From contig OZ029928.1 of NCBI GenBank assembly GCA_964023275.1, positions 14,612,802 to 14,676,801 on the forward strand: a stretch of DNA of 64,000 nt, written 5' to 3'. Of this stretch, positions 18,050 through 32,700 are shown one piece after another. Within the stretch, counting starts at the first letter, position 1. Each line of letters opens with the position of its first letter. Position numbers and translations under genes: made by a program. The notes beneath the pieces are model-generated. The model saw only the letters and a list, made by a program, of their open reading frames with translations. It had not been told where the DNA came from and ran no database searches. Origin of the DNA: Norana najaformis. Its lineage: Eukaryota > Annelida > Clitellata > Crassiclitellata > Hormogastridae.

Positions 18050-20349
18050 GTGTTCGGTTCCAGGACAAGATCCAGGAGTCAGTCAGGCAGACAGTCCGAT
18101 GTATTATTGATATTGGCCATCCGTCCTTGTGTACCGGGACTGTGAAAATGGAGTCAGTAGTCTTGCGTACGTATGGATGGTGCTTGAAATTGAAGCAGGA
18201 AGAGAGATAAGGGAACAAGGAAGAATTGGGATAAGATTTTTGGAAACACAATGTTTTCAGTTTTGAGTGAATTGAGAGTTTTGAGATGTTATTCCATGAA
18301 AGAACACTACAAAGGTCATATGACGATACTGCGAACACTTTGATTCTCTTGATGCACAGATTTTAATAAAAGAACAAGACTATTTACAAAAGACTCATTA
18401 CGAAATTATATACACCCGTCATAAAACGGTTACCACAGGAGCAAGGTGGAACAAGAACTCCCTAAGGTTCATCAACAAGGCATAAACGCCAACAGTCTGA
18501 TAAAAAAATAAACCATACAGAAATAACTCATGTTTAACAACCTGTCGAAGCATAGCGCTTAAGCAAGAAGCATGTTCCGAGCTAACGCTTTAATCGCTTA
18601 ATAATGTCATGGTAACTGACACAACGTTAAAAGGTAGCTTTCAACTCGACAAAAACGGGGCTAGATAAAAATCTGGAATGGACACGCATGGATAAAACTC
18701 AAGAAATCTTAGACTTGCAGTACAGTAACTGGTGAAAAGAAAATTAATTCACCTGGCGCTTAACTTCACATATAGTATCTCAGAACGACAGATGAAGCGT
18801 ATCTCATCGTTTGGCATATATAGTGAAGAAGTATTTATGCAGTAATTAACCCAGCACTCATTCTATTTACGTCAAATTTATATGGCATCAGTTGGTGATA
18901 ATCGATGTGCATTAAGAAGATATTCAACTTCCCAACACTCGGGGAAGCTCCAAGCCACACCATGCACATTACAAGCCGTGCCCTCAACCAAACTCTCGTG
19001 AATATTGAAGCAACACAACACAACAACATGCAGTTAAAATTACACATCAGAAACTGATACTAGTAACGTACTAAGTATTTCTTCATCGCTTCGTTAGCAC
19101 CATACATGGGCAAAACCATGCACACAAACACAAACAAGAGAGCTTGCGATGTAGTGCTGACTGCAACTAAGCAGGCTAACCTAGAGAAAAGTGCTGCCTA
19201 GCGTCTCGAAAATCAGTTCAAAACATACAAAACAAAGCTTGGATTTACAATTCAAACTTTACAACATTTCAACAGCGCAGACTGACAACACATGTTCAAA
19301 AAGAGAAACACGCAAACTGCACAGCTAAATAATTTAAAACTGCCACTTGAGCATTCTTATCTTTAAAACATAATATTAGAATTGTAAAAAATAGCAATAC
19401 AAAGGCACAGTCGTAGAAAATGTACAGCATATTTCGCATCAGCCAGACGCGCCTAGTAAAAGTTAGAAAAGGGCATTTAAAAATATGAAATACAGGAAAA
19501 GTTTGCACACTGCACGGCACTGTTCAGACGTTAACAAAAGTGAACAAATGCATTTATAAACTTACAACTATTTACATAATCATGGACAGCATAAAAAATT
19601 ACTTGAAGTGGAACTAAAACAATCAGTATAACCTTAACAACATTATTTATTAACAAAGTTAGCAGTTTCCAAGGCTTTCATACACTGACCCATCTCTGTG
19701 GATATTCTCTTGCCCCATTTACGAAATTACTTGTGCAGTTTAGACGAATTAATTATTTAGCACGATGTAAACGTCTTAATAAAATTAATAACAATAATAA
19801 AAATAAGCATAATAATAACAACAATAAATAATAAAGGAATATGATTAAATGTTGTTTACCAATGAAACTGCCACAAGGATGAGCCAGGCAGATACAAATG
19901 GTCTCTGATTATTGCATTTTTGAAAGATTTGCAAACCAAAACTGTTTGCCCTGCCATGATTTAAAACATGTAAGCAATTTCTGAAAATTAGACACCTGTA
20001 TCACACCTAGCTAAGGAACTGCCTCTCAGGTACAGGTATTCTGCAGCAATATATTTACAGAAAAGCAGCATTATAAACTCTTCAATTATTAAATATATTT
20101 AACCCAGCAAACTGGGCAGAGATAGGAAAGAATTTACAAGATAAAACTTATCAAAATAAAGATTTTACAGCAAGCTGATATTAAAAAACTGAACTGGAAA
20201 CAAACATATTGTTTAATTAAGGCACACATGGCTTAATTTTGCTGCTTCAGTGGCACGAATGTTTCAATATCATTAGCAATCATGGGTTTCTAGATGTTTC
20301 CTCAAAGCATCTGCCATCACACTTTCCAACATCTCAGCACATTCGTCTC
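18050..20349. other. 3' flank and probable 3'UTR of the receptor gene
   Basis: AT-rich, no protein-like frame. The closest minus-strand AATAAA after the receptor stop is at 19646-19651, which would give a 3'UTR of about 700 nt. An AAT-rich simple repeat lies at 19780-19850. Confidence 0.4.
19646..19651 (-). terminator. Candidate polyadenylation signal of the receptor gene
   Basis: AATAAA on the minus strand, about 700 nt beyond the stop codon. Several other weak signals are nearby, so this is a guess. Confidence 0.3.
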
Positions 20350-20755
20350 TCAAACTAGTGTGCTGTAGGAAGATTGAACTGACAAATAGTTTGGGGCATA
20401 ACCTTCGTAACTACAGGCTGCACCATCTTCAGGATATCGTGAGTCCAGAGGTGAAAGATAACCAAGGCCCTGAATGTCGGAATTAATGTACTCCATGTTA
20501 AGTCCAGCTGGATGCTGGACGCCCTCCAACGTCTCAGCGACGTTCTGTATCACATTGCCTTCAGGATATCGTGAGTCAAGAGGATGAAGATAACCCTGGC
20601 TCTGAACATCAGCGTTAATGTACTCCACTTTAAGACTGACAGCGTGTTGGGCACCCTCCATTTTTGCAATGATGTTTCGTATCCAGTCGACCAGTTCGTC
20701 AAATGTTGGCCTTCGGGTATGATCAGGATTCCAGCAATGCAACATTATTTTGTAG
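20350..20755 (-). CDS. MET-like: Receptor exon 19: end of kinase and docking tail
   Basis: 406 nt including the stop. The kinase end [20 protein letters not shown] is followed by a tail of about 100 residues with a 44-residue duplication; each copy has EYIN, GYLxP and DSRYPE tyrosines. Later tyrosines are [12 protein letters not shown]. By known SH2 preferences, YxN sites recruit GRB2 and YxxP sites recruit CRK-type adaptors. Confidence 0.95.
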
Positions 20756-23700
20756 CTGCAAAGAAAGCAGTAACCATCAGTGAGCTGTTGGTATAGTATA
20801 GTAAGATAATTGCGCATCTGTGTCTAGATGCACGCACTGATTATTTTTCAACTAGCCTATCCTATGCAAACACTACGCTCACTAGTACAGCAAGGTGTCC
20901 CTTCTGGGTAAAATACGTTGCTCCTGTTAGCTATAACCATTTTGTTCTCATATTATTCGCTATAATATAATGGCGATAATATGAACATAATATGGTCATC
21001 ATGCTTCAGTGGCGGACTGTTGACTCTTCATCTGGCTGGTCACGAACCGCATACCCTATAAGAATTATTGCCAGTCCTGTCGTTATAGAATTACTTATCT
21101 GTTATCATGGTATAACTGATCCCTCATCAAAAGCAAGAGGTAATAAAAACATTATTATTATTACAGTTAGCGAAGAACTTGTAATGCTAACTCACAGCGA
21201 ATCGGGACAGTAGGACGGCTGTAGCATTCGTCTTCCGGATTTGATGTACTTGATGATGTCCCAGTTGTCCACTTCTGGATAGGGACAGATCCCTCGGGTC
21301 ATCAGTTCCCACAGAACAACACCAAATGACCACTACAATAGGCAACGAATGACCACTACAACGGGCAATGAATGACCAACAAAATGGGCAACGAATGACC
21401 AACATAATGGGCAACAAATGACCACTACAACGGGCAATGAATGACCAACATAATGGGCAACAAATGACCACTATAACGAGCAACCAATGACCACTATAAT
21501 GGGCAATGAATGACCAACATAATGGGCAACAAATGACCACTATAACGAGCAACCAATGACCACCATAATGGGCAACAAATGACCACTATAATGGGCAACA
21601 AATGACCACTATAATGGGCAACGAATGACCACCATAATGGGCAACAAATGACCACTATAATGGGCAACAAATGACCAACATAATGGGCAACAAATGACCA
21701 CTATAACGAGCAACCAATGACCACCATAATGGGCAACAAATGACCACTATAATGGGCAACAAATGACCAACATAATGGGCAACAAATGACCACTATAACG
21801 AGCAACCAATTACCACTATAATGGGCAACGAATGACCAACATAATGGGCAACAAATGACCACTATAATGGGCAACGAATGACCACCATAATGGGCAACAA
21901 ATGACCACTATAATGGGCAACAAATGACCACTATAATGGGCAACAAATGACCACTATAATGGGCAACAAATGACCACTACCCTGAACAACTGAAGAAACA
22001 TGAAAGCGAGCAAGAAAAGATCATTTTCATTATCAACCAGACCTAAAAAGTTGCATCTTAAGACGATGTTATAATCTCTCCATCCAATAGGATGCTGTGC
22101 ATTTTATCCACTCACAACATCTGTCTTTGTGCTGTAAATTCCTTTTTCCAGGCTTTCCAGGGCCATCCACTTGACCGGCAGTTTTGCTTTTCGATCATCA
22201 CTGCTGTAATAGTCGCTCTCGTAAATATCTCGGGACAGACCAAAGTCAGCAACTTTCACCAACATATCATCATCTAACCTAAAAACCAGACACAAAATGA
22301 CAAATTGGAAGATGTCTGACGACTTATTTGTCTTGTATTAATCAGACATTGACATAAAAAACACAATCTTGAGTTAGTTAAGAAAACTCTTTATGATATT
22401 TAATTTTGAAACTTTATATCAACCTAACACCACTTACACTAGAGTACATTGCATTTAAGCATATATCACAAAGCATATTGTATTTATATCGCATTAGGCT
22501 TACACCAACTTTATCAAACATATTGTATTAGCTTTATATCACTTTTAGGCTTATACCAGCTTTATAAAACATACTGTATTTAGGTTTATATCACTTTTAG
22601 GCTTATTCCAACTTTATAAAACATACTGTACTTAGTTTCATATCATTTTCAGGCTTATACCAACTTTATCAAACACGCTTTAGCTAGGCTTGCCCAGTAT
22701 ATCAACTTTAACACCATTTAGGCTAGCAGAAGCAGCATTGATTGTGAGGCACATAAGCTTAAAATCCACTATAGTAAGTGTCTAGATAACGCTAACTAAC
22801 TAACTTACATGCAGTTGCGAGCGGCAAGGTCTCGATGAACAAATTTCAAGTTGGCCAAGTAGTTCATTCCGTCCGCAATCTGCATTCCAAACTCCATCAA
22901 GTTCTTCACAGTAGGACTCTGTACACACACGAAATAAAACACACCCCATCAGATAGTTTCCATAACAGTTTCATAGGATGAGGCGAAATACCTCTACAGC
23001 CCCTACGTCTCTACAGACATCAACTCTAACTTTGGATACCAGTAAGTAAGTAAGGAAGAAGTGCATTTGTTAACACGCCATATGTCCATCAGCTAAGCGA
23101 GGAATCATACATGAGCACAAACACAAACAATTAAATCCCTAACAAAGCAGACAAACAAAGGAAGATGCACAACCACAAAGACAGACAGAATGGGTACAAA
23201 CTTACATTTTCCGCACAGCGAATGTACGAAAGAAGATCACCGTGTTTCATAAAAGGAAGAACGACCAGTGGAAACTCCTCTTTATCGATGACAATTCCAA
23301 TGAGCTTCAAGACGTGGATGTGATCAAATTCACGCATCGTCAGTGCTTCATCCAAGAACTTTCTCGATTCCGTGGGGCTCATATAAATACACTCTAAAAA
23401 TCAAGAAGACCACTCCTATACAGAATGCAATGCTAGCCACAATACAAACACTGGTACATCTTTTGGCTGATTTATGCATATCCTATTGCTGAACTTATAA
23501 CTTTTTAATAACACCACTTGACTGCTAATTGAATTGCATACATACTATTCTTAGTTCTTTTTCTGAGATTCTGACTGAACTGTCCATATGATTGGATTTG
23601 AATATAATTATTATTTTTTGTTAGTTTTAGTTCATTTTATGAATGGCATGGAAAAGTCCTCGTTTACATTTTGATTGCCAACACACCTTAACAATGTTAA

Positions 23701-26700
23701 TAGGCTACCCTAATCACGTGGGACTCAGGTCCTTTTTGGTTTTGCCTTTTGTATCCCAGCAAATTGTACATTACCTGTGAAACCAGATATGTTGTATTTG
23801 GGATCAATAAGAGTTGACTGATTGATTGTTTGATTGACTGAATCATATCAATTTAGAGTTCTCACCAGTTCGACTTTTAAGCGTTTTTACAGCAACTTCC
23901 GTTTCGCCTTTAGGTTCAACTTTAAGGAATCCTCGGTAGACACATCCGAAGTGGCCTGGTTTTAAAACAGAAAGAAACGTTACGCAGTGTACATCTAACA
24001 AGAAGTCAAAACACAAAACAAAATGGTACTCAAACTGATTATCGCGATCTTTATAATGTCGCATCCCTATCAGAGTATCTCTCATGGTGCATGTAGTGCC
24101 ACACATACCAAACACATTCCAAACACATATCAAATCTTCTGGATATTGACCTGAATGCAGCTTAAATTTGATGTGCCATCGGTTGATGCTTTGTGCATTA
24201 GACACCGGTACTCTAGAAGTGTCTAATTTATCATATCAAATGAAGCGTGTCACGCACTTCTTATGATGTGTATTAATACTAGGGGGGGGGGGTGCCTCTC
24301 CGACCACAGAAGAGTGGCAGCTTAGAGCAGACGGTGGATGCTGGCAAGAACAATGAAGTTTTAAGCACCACAAAGCCCAGTCAGACCTTGAAACAGCGAC
24401 CATCCATAGAAGACCAGGCCACCTGAACCAACTCAGCTGTCCTTTCTTACAGGATCATACAAACCTGAATACAATCACAGCAACATGAGGACCATCAAAT
24501 AAGCCTGAAAATCATACCATATACCTATACAAGAACCCGACGACCAATCTAGGAAGAACCCAAGGACCATTGTAGGAAGAACCCAAGGACCAATGTAGGA
24601 AGAACCCAAGAACCATTGTAGGAAGAACCCAAGGACCATTGTAGGAAGAACCCGAGGACCATTGTAGGAAGAACCCGAGGACCATTGTAGGAAGAACCCA
24701 AGGACCATTGTAGGAAGAACCCAAGGACCATTGTAGGAAGAACCCGAGGACCATTGTAGGAAGAACCCAAGGACCACAGTAGGAAGAACCCAAGGACCAC
24801 TGTAGGAAGAACCCAAGGACCATTGTAGGAAGAACCCCAAGGACCATTGTAGGAAGAACCCAAAGACCATTGTAGGAAGAACCCCAAGGACCATTGTAGG
24901 AAGAACCCAAGGACCATTGTAGGAAGAACCCAAGGACCATTGTAGGAAGAACCCAAAGACCATTGTAGGAAGAACCCGACGACCAATGTAGGAAGAACCC
25001 GACGACCAATGTAGGAAGAACCCAAGGACCATTGTAGGAAGAACCCAAGGACCATTGTAGGAAGAACCCAAAGACCACTGTAGGAAGAACCCAAGGACCA
25101 TTGTAGGAAGAACCCAAGGACCATTGTAGGAAGTACCCGAAGACCACAGTAGGAAGAACCCAAGGACCATTGTAAGAACCCGAAGACCACAGCAGGAAGA
25201 ACCCAAGGACCATTGCATGAACCCAAGGACCATCACAAGACCCAAAGAACATCCTAGTATGAACGAGAGGACAATCAGCATTTCGGTGAAATACACACCT
25301 TGACCAATGATGTCTAGAAGAACGAGCTGATCGCGGTTGATGAGGAGATGAGAGTCGTTAAGGAGTCGCCACGACTCTTCATCAAGGATTGGTTCACGTG
25401 GGGAGTGGCTGTTGACATGAGCCAGTCGATGTTGTGTCGCCTCTGAATGCGATAAGTAGGCTGAAAGAAAACGATAGCCAACTCACACATACAGTACATG
25501 CACCTAGAACAAGCAGTGCGGTCCCTCAAGGAAACCCTGAGAAGCAGATATGGTTATTATTACTATTATTATTATTATTATTAATTATTATAATTGTTAT
25601 AATTATTTATTTCGCATTTAGTATGCGTGCAAGGTCAGTAAATCTGAATCTGAGGCGCAAAACAATTGTGAGTGAAGGACCTGCTGAAGGTCCCAACACA
25701 ACAACCGTCTAATGTCATTTTAAAGCTAATTCATGGAACCAACTTACTCACAGGCAAACAAAACAAAACAATGATATCTACAAACCTGTAGTTTAGACAT
25801 TAAGAACAATAAGTTCATAAGTAAGCAAACACTGCTAAGATAACTAATTTAATCTAATTTAACAACTTCTATAGTGCCGTTATCATAGTGCCCAAGGCAT
25901 CAATCGGTGGTCACTTCAAGTGAAATCATAACCAAAATCACAACCTACAGGAGTAGCCAGGTCGAATTCCTCTAGGTCAGAGAGATCAGAAGTTAGGCTA
26001 CACCAGAAGTTAGGCTACACCAGAAGTTAGGCTACACCAGAAGTTAGGCTACACCAGAAGTTAGGCTACACCAGAAGTTAGGCTACACCAGAAGTTAGGC
26101 TACACCAGAAGTTAGGCTACACCAGAAGTTAGGCTACACCAGAAGTTAGGCTACACCAGAAGTTAGGCTACACCAGAAGTTAGGCTACAACTGTCACAAT
26201 CACCAGTGGGCTCCAATGACATGTTATGTACTACTGTCGCATACTAAAACACAACTGGAAATTTTGCTACAAGGTTTTAGAAGCTTACAGTTTGAAACAG
26301 GGTTGAGCCACATGGCAGTCTGAGTCACACGGCTGGCTCCCAGATCCACCTGGCTGCCACCAGAGTATAGGACATTGGGAACTGTCTGAAACTTCCTTCG
26401 GAACGGACCACGACGTAAACTCTTCAGACACAGAAGGCATATGATAATGAAGATGGTGCTGCCGAGGGTGAAGGATACTACTACCGGAATCCAAAGGGAG
26501 AAGAAGTGATCGTAGGCGCTTAACTCTTCGGGAAGTCTGATTTGCCCAGGGTAGAAGAGCAGATTCCCCACCCTCACCTGAAACAGCAGAACAAAAATTG
26601 ATACATATGATATGTGATACAAAAGGCCGCGGGTGAATAGATACAGCGGAAACTTGCCAGGGTAGATAATCTCATTGGAAATCTATTCTAAAACAAAGTT

Positions 26701-29700
26701 CGGTGAAAAACAACAGAACGTCTGGGTTACAGAATAGCATGCTAATGATGCTATACTGTGGTTAGTTTAGCGAAGAAGGTCAGGTAATGACACATTTATG
26801 GTGTAACAGCTTTAAAAAGCTCTAAATAAGCATCCAGAGACAAGCATACTTTCATACATATATTGTACATATATTGTACATACACACAAATACATACATA
26901 CACACATATATACATACATGCATATATACATACACATGCACATACATGGCTACTAGCATCAGAAGTTGAACAGTTTTATTTATGAACAACCACACGTTCC
27001 TGAGGCCAGCCACCTGGTGGTGAAGAGTGCGAATTAATGATCTCCATTATTCTCAGTCATTTGTCAAAATCAGTTCTGTTCTCATGTTTTGTTCAAGTCT
27101 TGTTACGTCCTTGTTTATATCGTCTACTGAGCATAGTTGTGCTTCATCTGCTTTTCTTTCCTTGCATCTAGCTAGCAGTGCATTGTGTGAGATTCAGTCA
27201 GTTGGCATTCTCCCCAAATAACAAAACAGATCTGCAATTAAAATTACAATTAAAATCCGAAGTCGAGGTTTGGCAAACTTGAATCACTTACTAACTTTCT
27301 AGCTTCATTCCCTTGCTTGTTCAACAGTTCAAGAAACATTTTCTGCCCGTCTCAAGGCGTTCTTATTTAGAGACCGTTAGGTAGCCGTGCTGCAGCGCCT
27401 TTGCGAGTTACTTAAAAGGCGCTTTACAAATTTAGTGATACATACATACATACATGCATACATACCGACTTTAATTTTAAGTGCCAAGCTGTTTTCCTAA
27501 TTATAACAGAGTAGTCAGCAAACAGAACAGACGTACCACAATTTCTCTTTGGTGCTGCAAAATAGGGTATTCCTGCCAACACAGCAATTCGTACATCGTC
27601 AGCTGTGTCAGATTACACACTTGACCTCCAACCAACACATCGTAATCAGTCAGCGCAGCTGACAGATTCAGATTCCTACCCTATAAACAAATGAGAAGAT
27701 CAAAATGTGAAAGAAATAGGTCTTTAACATTTTAAAAAGATTATGGTAACAAATCTCCTAACAAGTCTCTTTAGAAAACGTCTTGGATTTTGAAGTGCAA
27801 ATGTGACCAAACTGAAATTATAACCTTCAAAAGGTAAAAGGTACGCACGATCAAACTGAAATTCTAGCCTTCGAAAGGTAAAAGTAAACATGACCACAAT
27901 TAAATTAAGAAATTCTAACCCTTGAAAGGTAAAAGGTAAACATGACCACACTTAAATTCTAACCCTCAAAAGGTAAGAGGTAAACACGACCATACTGAAA
28001 TTCTAATCCTCAAATGGTAACAGGCAAACAAGACCACACAGAAATTCTAACCCTCGAAAGGTAAAAGGCAAACAAGATTAAACAGAAATTCAAACCCTCA
28101 AAAGGTAAAAGGCAAAAGCATTTGTAATCTGCAACTGTGCCACTCAAATAAACATTTATACAGTGCCTGTTAAAATGCTGCAAAAAAATTATATCTGCAA
28201 CAAGTGCAATCATAAGTTTGACATTTCTACATCACCCAAAGAAAGTTAAGTCATGGGAACCAACTTATTCACAGGCACTCGTCAAAACAAAACAATGATA
28301 TCAACAAACCTGTAGCTTAAGCATTAAGTGATTTGGCAACAGGGATTCCATGCTTTCATTCTCCAGATGAGGAAATATTTCTGGGTCGACGGTGTAACCT
28401 AACAGACTGAGATTCGGTTGACTATCAGAAAAATTCCAAAGCTCTCTGACACCATCCATCGCAAAACGCATTTCGACAAGAAGAAGCTGATTCACAGACG
28501 ACAACAGTTTACTCGATACATTCCTCAAATCTGGCGACTGACAGATCATCTGTACTCCATCTGCTTCTGCAAGACAAGCCTAAAATCAACAAATCCATGA
28601 GTCAAATCACTAATCCATCAACCAACCAGTTGTTCATTCACTCTGTTCACTTTTTCAGTCACTTGTTCGTTCACTCTGTTCACTTTTTCTGTCACTTGTT
28701 CGTTCACTCTGTTCACTTTTTCAGTCACTTGTTCATACACTCTGATCACTTTTTCAGCCACTCGTTCATTCTCTCTGTTCACTTTTTCAGTCACTTGTTC
28801 ATTCGTAGTTGTTTGTTTGGTTTGCTGTTTCAGTCAACCAGTCAGCTGTTCCATAGGTCAGTCAGTCAGCCAGTAAGTCAATCAGTCAGTCAGATGGCCA
28901 GTCAGCTGGTCAATCAGTTGGGGGTCAGCCGGTCAGTCAGTAAACACAAGGCCAGCCATAAACTAAAGCAGATAAAATGAACTGCAGGCATATGAAATGA
29001 TTACCATTGTATGGCTCTGTTGTTGTGTGAACCACGCTTATCCCTTCACTCAGTTTTCCATTTCGACTAATTGCAATCTCACATACTGGCACAAAGAAGG
29101 TTGAGTAACTATCGAAAATCATGATTCATACGGCATGTTAACAAATGCATTACTTAGTTACTTACTTACTTCCTGCTTGCCTATGAGGAAACGGATGAAG
29201 ATTTTGTGACAACACTTACATCGTCATATTTCATTTCTTCATCAACAAGGTTAACGTAAAGTTGAGGCCGACTTATACAGTTCAAGTTTTTTCCAGTTAC
29301 TGTCAGATTCATACCTCCGCTAAATTATGAAAACAGCAAATAAAAGATCATTTGAAAACGAATCATAATTTTTTTTATTATTTACTCACTGATCTAGATT
29401 TTTTTATCTGAAATAAATGTTCATATGACACTGACGACTCACTGTCAGGCTCTGTAACCTGTGAAGTTGCTGAACATTGTGTTGTTCAGTGAAAAGATCC
29501 ATCTGCCCAGGACCATCTGTTAAAGATGTGGGTTAAAATACAACGGACGTATGTATGTATGTATGTATGTATGTATGTATGTACGTATGTGTGTATGCAT
29601 GTATGTATGTATGTATGTATCACTAAATGTGTAAAGTACCTTTTAAGTAACTCAGAAAGGCGCTGCAGCACGGCTAGTTTAAGTAATACTGTCCCTAACA

Positions 29701-32700
29701 GTCAGTCTGTGACAAACTGTTATGTAAGCCTGGGTAATGTAAGGCCACTGGTAATGTAATGCCACTGATAACATAAAGGCAACACAAGGTGACTGGTAAT
29801 GTAATGCCGTTGATAACATAAAGGCAACACAAGGTGACTGGTAAAGTAATGCCACTGGTAACATAAAGGCAACACAAGGCCACTTGTAATGTAATGCCAC
29901 TGGTAACATAAGGCCACTCGTAACACAAGGCCACTGTTAATGTAAGGTCACTATTATTGTAAGGGCAATGGTAAGGTAATGGCACTGGTAATGTAACTGC
30001 TCATTTATCACACACCTTCATCAACTGCATAGTTTACACCATAGAAAAACAGACGGTAAATGACAGCAGAAATATTTCCTGAGTATCATTTCAGCTCAAT
30101 TGATCAACACGGAATTGCACAGACAATCAAGAGGCCAGGGTGAACAGGTGCAATATTCACTGATGATCATTGGCTGGACAAACCATGAAAACCTGATACA
30201 GGCTGCCTTTGGTATTGTTGAGGTCCAACCAGTGGCCACCTTATGTTTCCAATGGTTTTATGTTCAACCCAGATACTGTGAACCTTGTACATAAAAACCC
30301 TGTCTGGGTTGCATTTCAGCCACACTTTAATGAATAATTATGATAATAATAATTAGTAACTTCTAATGAGTCGGTGTCCAATGCACAAGGCATCAATCGA
30401 TGGCGTGCCAAAGCCAAGCTGCAATCAGGTCAATATCCAGAAAGACAGTCCACAAGACAGAGAGGCAGCCTACGGTGGATAAGCAATAGGAAACAAGTAA
30501 GTGTTACGTTGAGAACGAAATGACAGATGCAAATGAGCAGAATGAACAGACACAGGGAGGGAGTTCCAGAATTTAGGTCTAGCAATCAAAAAAACCTTTT
30601 CAACCACATAATCATTTGATTTTCACCCAGCCTACCCTCAGGCAAAATCCAACCCATTTCTAGCAAATCTACATCATACTAAGACTAGAACGGGTGATCG
30701 GGCGTTTTGGGTCGCTGGCCCGCATGCCTGGAACAGTCTTCCGGCATCCATTCAGAAGTCCAAGTGTCAAACTCTTTAAAAAACAGCTGAAATTCTATTT
30801 ACTGCATAACTCTTAGTACTTGGGCTGACTTTTGACTTTGAAAAGCACCCTAGAAGTAGCCTGCTACTTATGATGCTATATAAATTGTCATCATTACATT
30901 ACATACTATCACATAAAAGCGAAAGAGAACTCAGAAAGAACATCTAAAAAGGATTAATTCCCTCTGATCAAAGTCAAAGTTTCACGTTACACACCTCAGA
31001 ATACTGCGATTTGGAAAGATGTTGAAAATGACCGGATCTTCACAGTACGAGAATTTATAATGACCTCGGCTTAGTACAGCATTATCGATTGTGACATCAA
31101 CAAAGTCCTTCATGACGGCTGACAATTCCAGCTGATTTCTTTCAATCAAATCAAGCGGTGACGTGGAGCAAAGAATTTCTGACGAACTAACCCTGTAAAC
31201 AGAAAATTCGTTTAAATTGCAAAATAAGCTGTGCTTTAGAATTTCACAAATGCTTACAGAAAAACAGGATCTGACACCTCTTCAGCTTTTCAAAGTTCTT
31301 CCTTTATTTCAACATAGTGTTTAGAATTCCACAAATGCTCACAGTGTAATTCCTAGCCATCTATAGCTTTGCTGAAATTCATACACACACAAATCAAAGT
31401 GATGAAGTGAATCGGAAATATCAATTCAAATTCACAATCAAATCTAAAGCCAAACTTTTAAAAATGCTGTTAAGACATCTTTACTATGTCTAATAAACAA
31501 TTAGTTTTTTCCCTGAAGTAAGTGTAATCCCTCAGGAACTGAAAAATTACTCTAGGAGCTGTTGAAGGGTATCAATTAATAATATTAATATTATTATTAC
31601 AAAGATTTTTAATGCAAGCAAGGTCACACATAATACGAATTTGATTCCATTAATTCATATTTCACTTTAATTCATGAACTGGACCAAATCAATGACATAA
31701 AGCAGACTTAAACCATTTCAAAATCAAAATCAACGGAAAAGCAAACTCCAGATAATGTTCATAAGACAAACTCTAATAAACAATTAGAGAAACCAAAGAA
31801 AGGTTCATGGTTACTTAACACATTTCAGCATCAAATGTTAATCAATTTAAGCATACATGACTAATTTATACTAATTAATCAACACCATTCTCAGCAGGAA
31901 TAGGTCAAACAGACACTGCTTACCTCATGACAATACATGGTTTGCCGACAACCAAGACAGTCAGATCAGAACCAATCTCCAAATTTGTACCAGCAATGGT
32001 TAGGTTTGTTCCACCAGATGCAGGACCGACAGCAGGTGTGATGCGCTTAATGGAAGCCACCTGGTGACAAATAAAGAAAGTCAAGAGCGCTTCAGAAACG
32101 ACAACTCAAACAACATATACCGATGATACCTTTTACAGTGAGTTTTTAGAGACTCTTGCATCCGTTCTAACAATTTTTTTACAATATGTTACACATACGA
32201 CAGTCAGAATCAATACATCATTGCAAAAAAATAAATCGATAATATTACCAGTCGGAAATCAAAACTACCAATAATGCTCCTTTGCCAAAATCTGAATCAT
32301 TTTCAGTTTTTCAGGTTTAATCAGAATAATTTCCAGTTTGGTTTGTATAGCCAGGATTTTAACCTAGGGCACAGAAAATGAAAAAATCCAGCAGTTTTAG
32401 CTAAGTTGCATATAGACAAGACTGTGTAATACAGCAAAAGCCCTAAACCATGCAACACGGTTGTAATGTCTTAAATCTTACCCTAAAAGAGTGGGATCTG
32501 CCAAGCAGTAGAGCTGTAATATCTTCAGTCTTACCTAGGGTAGCAAGAGCTGCTAAGCATTAAAATTGTAATGTCTTAAATCTTACCCTAAAGGAGTGGG
32601 ATCTGCTCCTTTAGGGATCTGCCAAGCAGTAGAGCTGTAAAGTTGTAAACCTTACCCTAAGGAGTGGGATCTGCCAAGCAGTAGAGCGGTAAAGTTGTAA

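Noticed and set aside
21324..21990. CRISPR-like regular repeats (also 56775-57292)
   Set aside because: The units are directly head to tail, with no unique spacers, inside animal introns.
24475..25296. Three overlapping minus-strand frames of 225-273 codons
   Set aside because: All are translations of the 23-bp minisatellite in different phases ([15 protein letters not shown] repeats), inside an intron.
28937..29122. A minus-strand frame with a donor-like end that could have been an extra receptor exon
   Set aside because: Its acceptor phase does not fit exon 9, and exon 9 joins directly to exon 10 with the same alignment as in MET.
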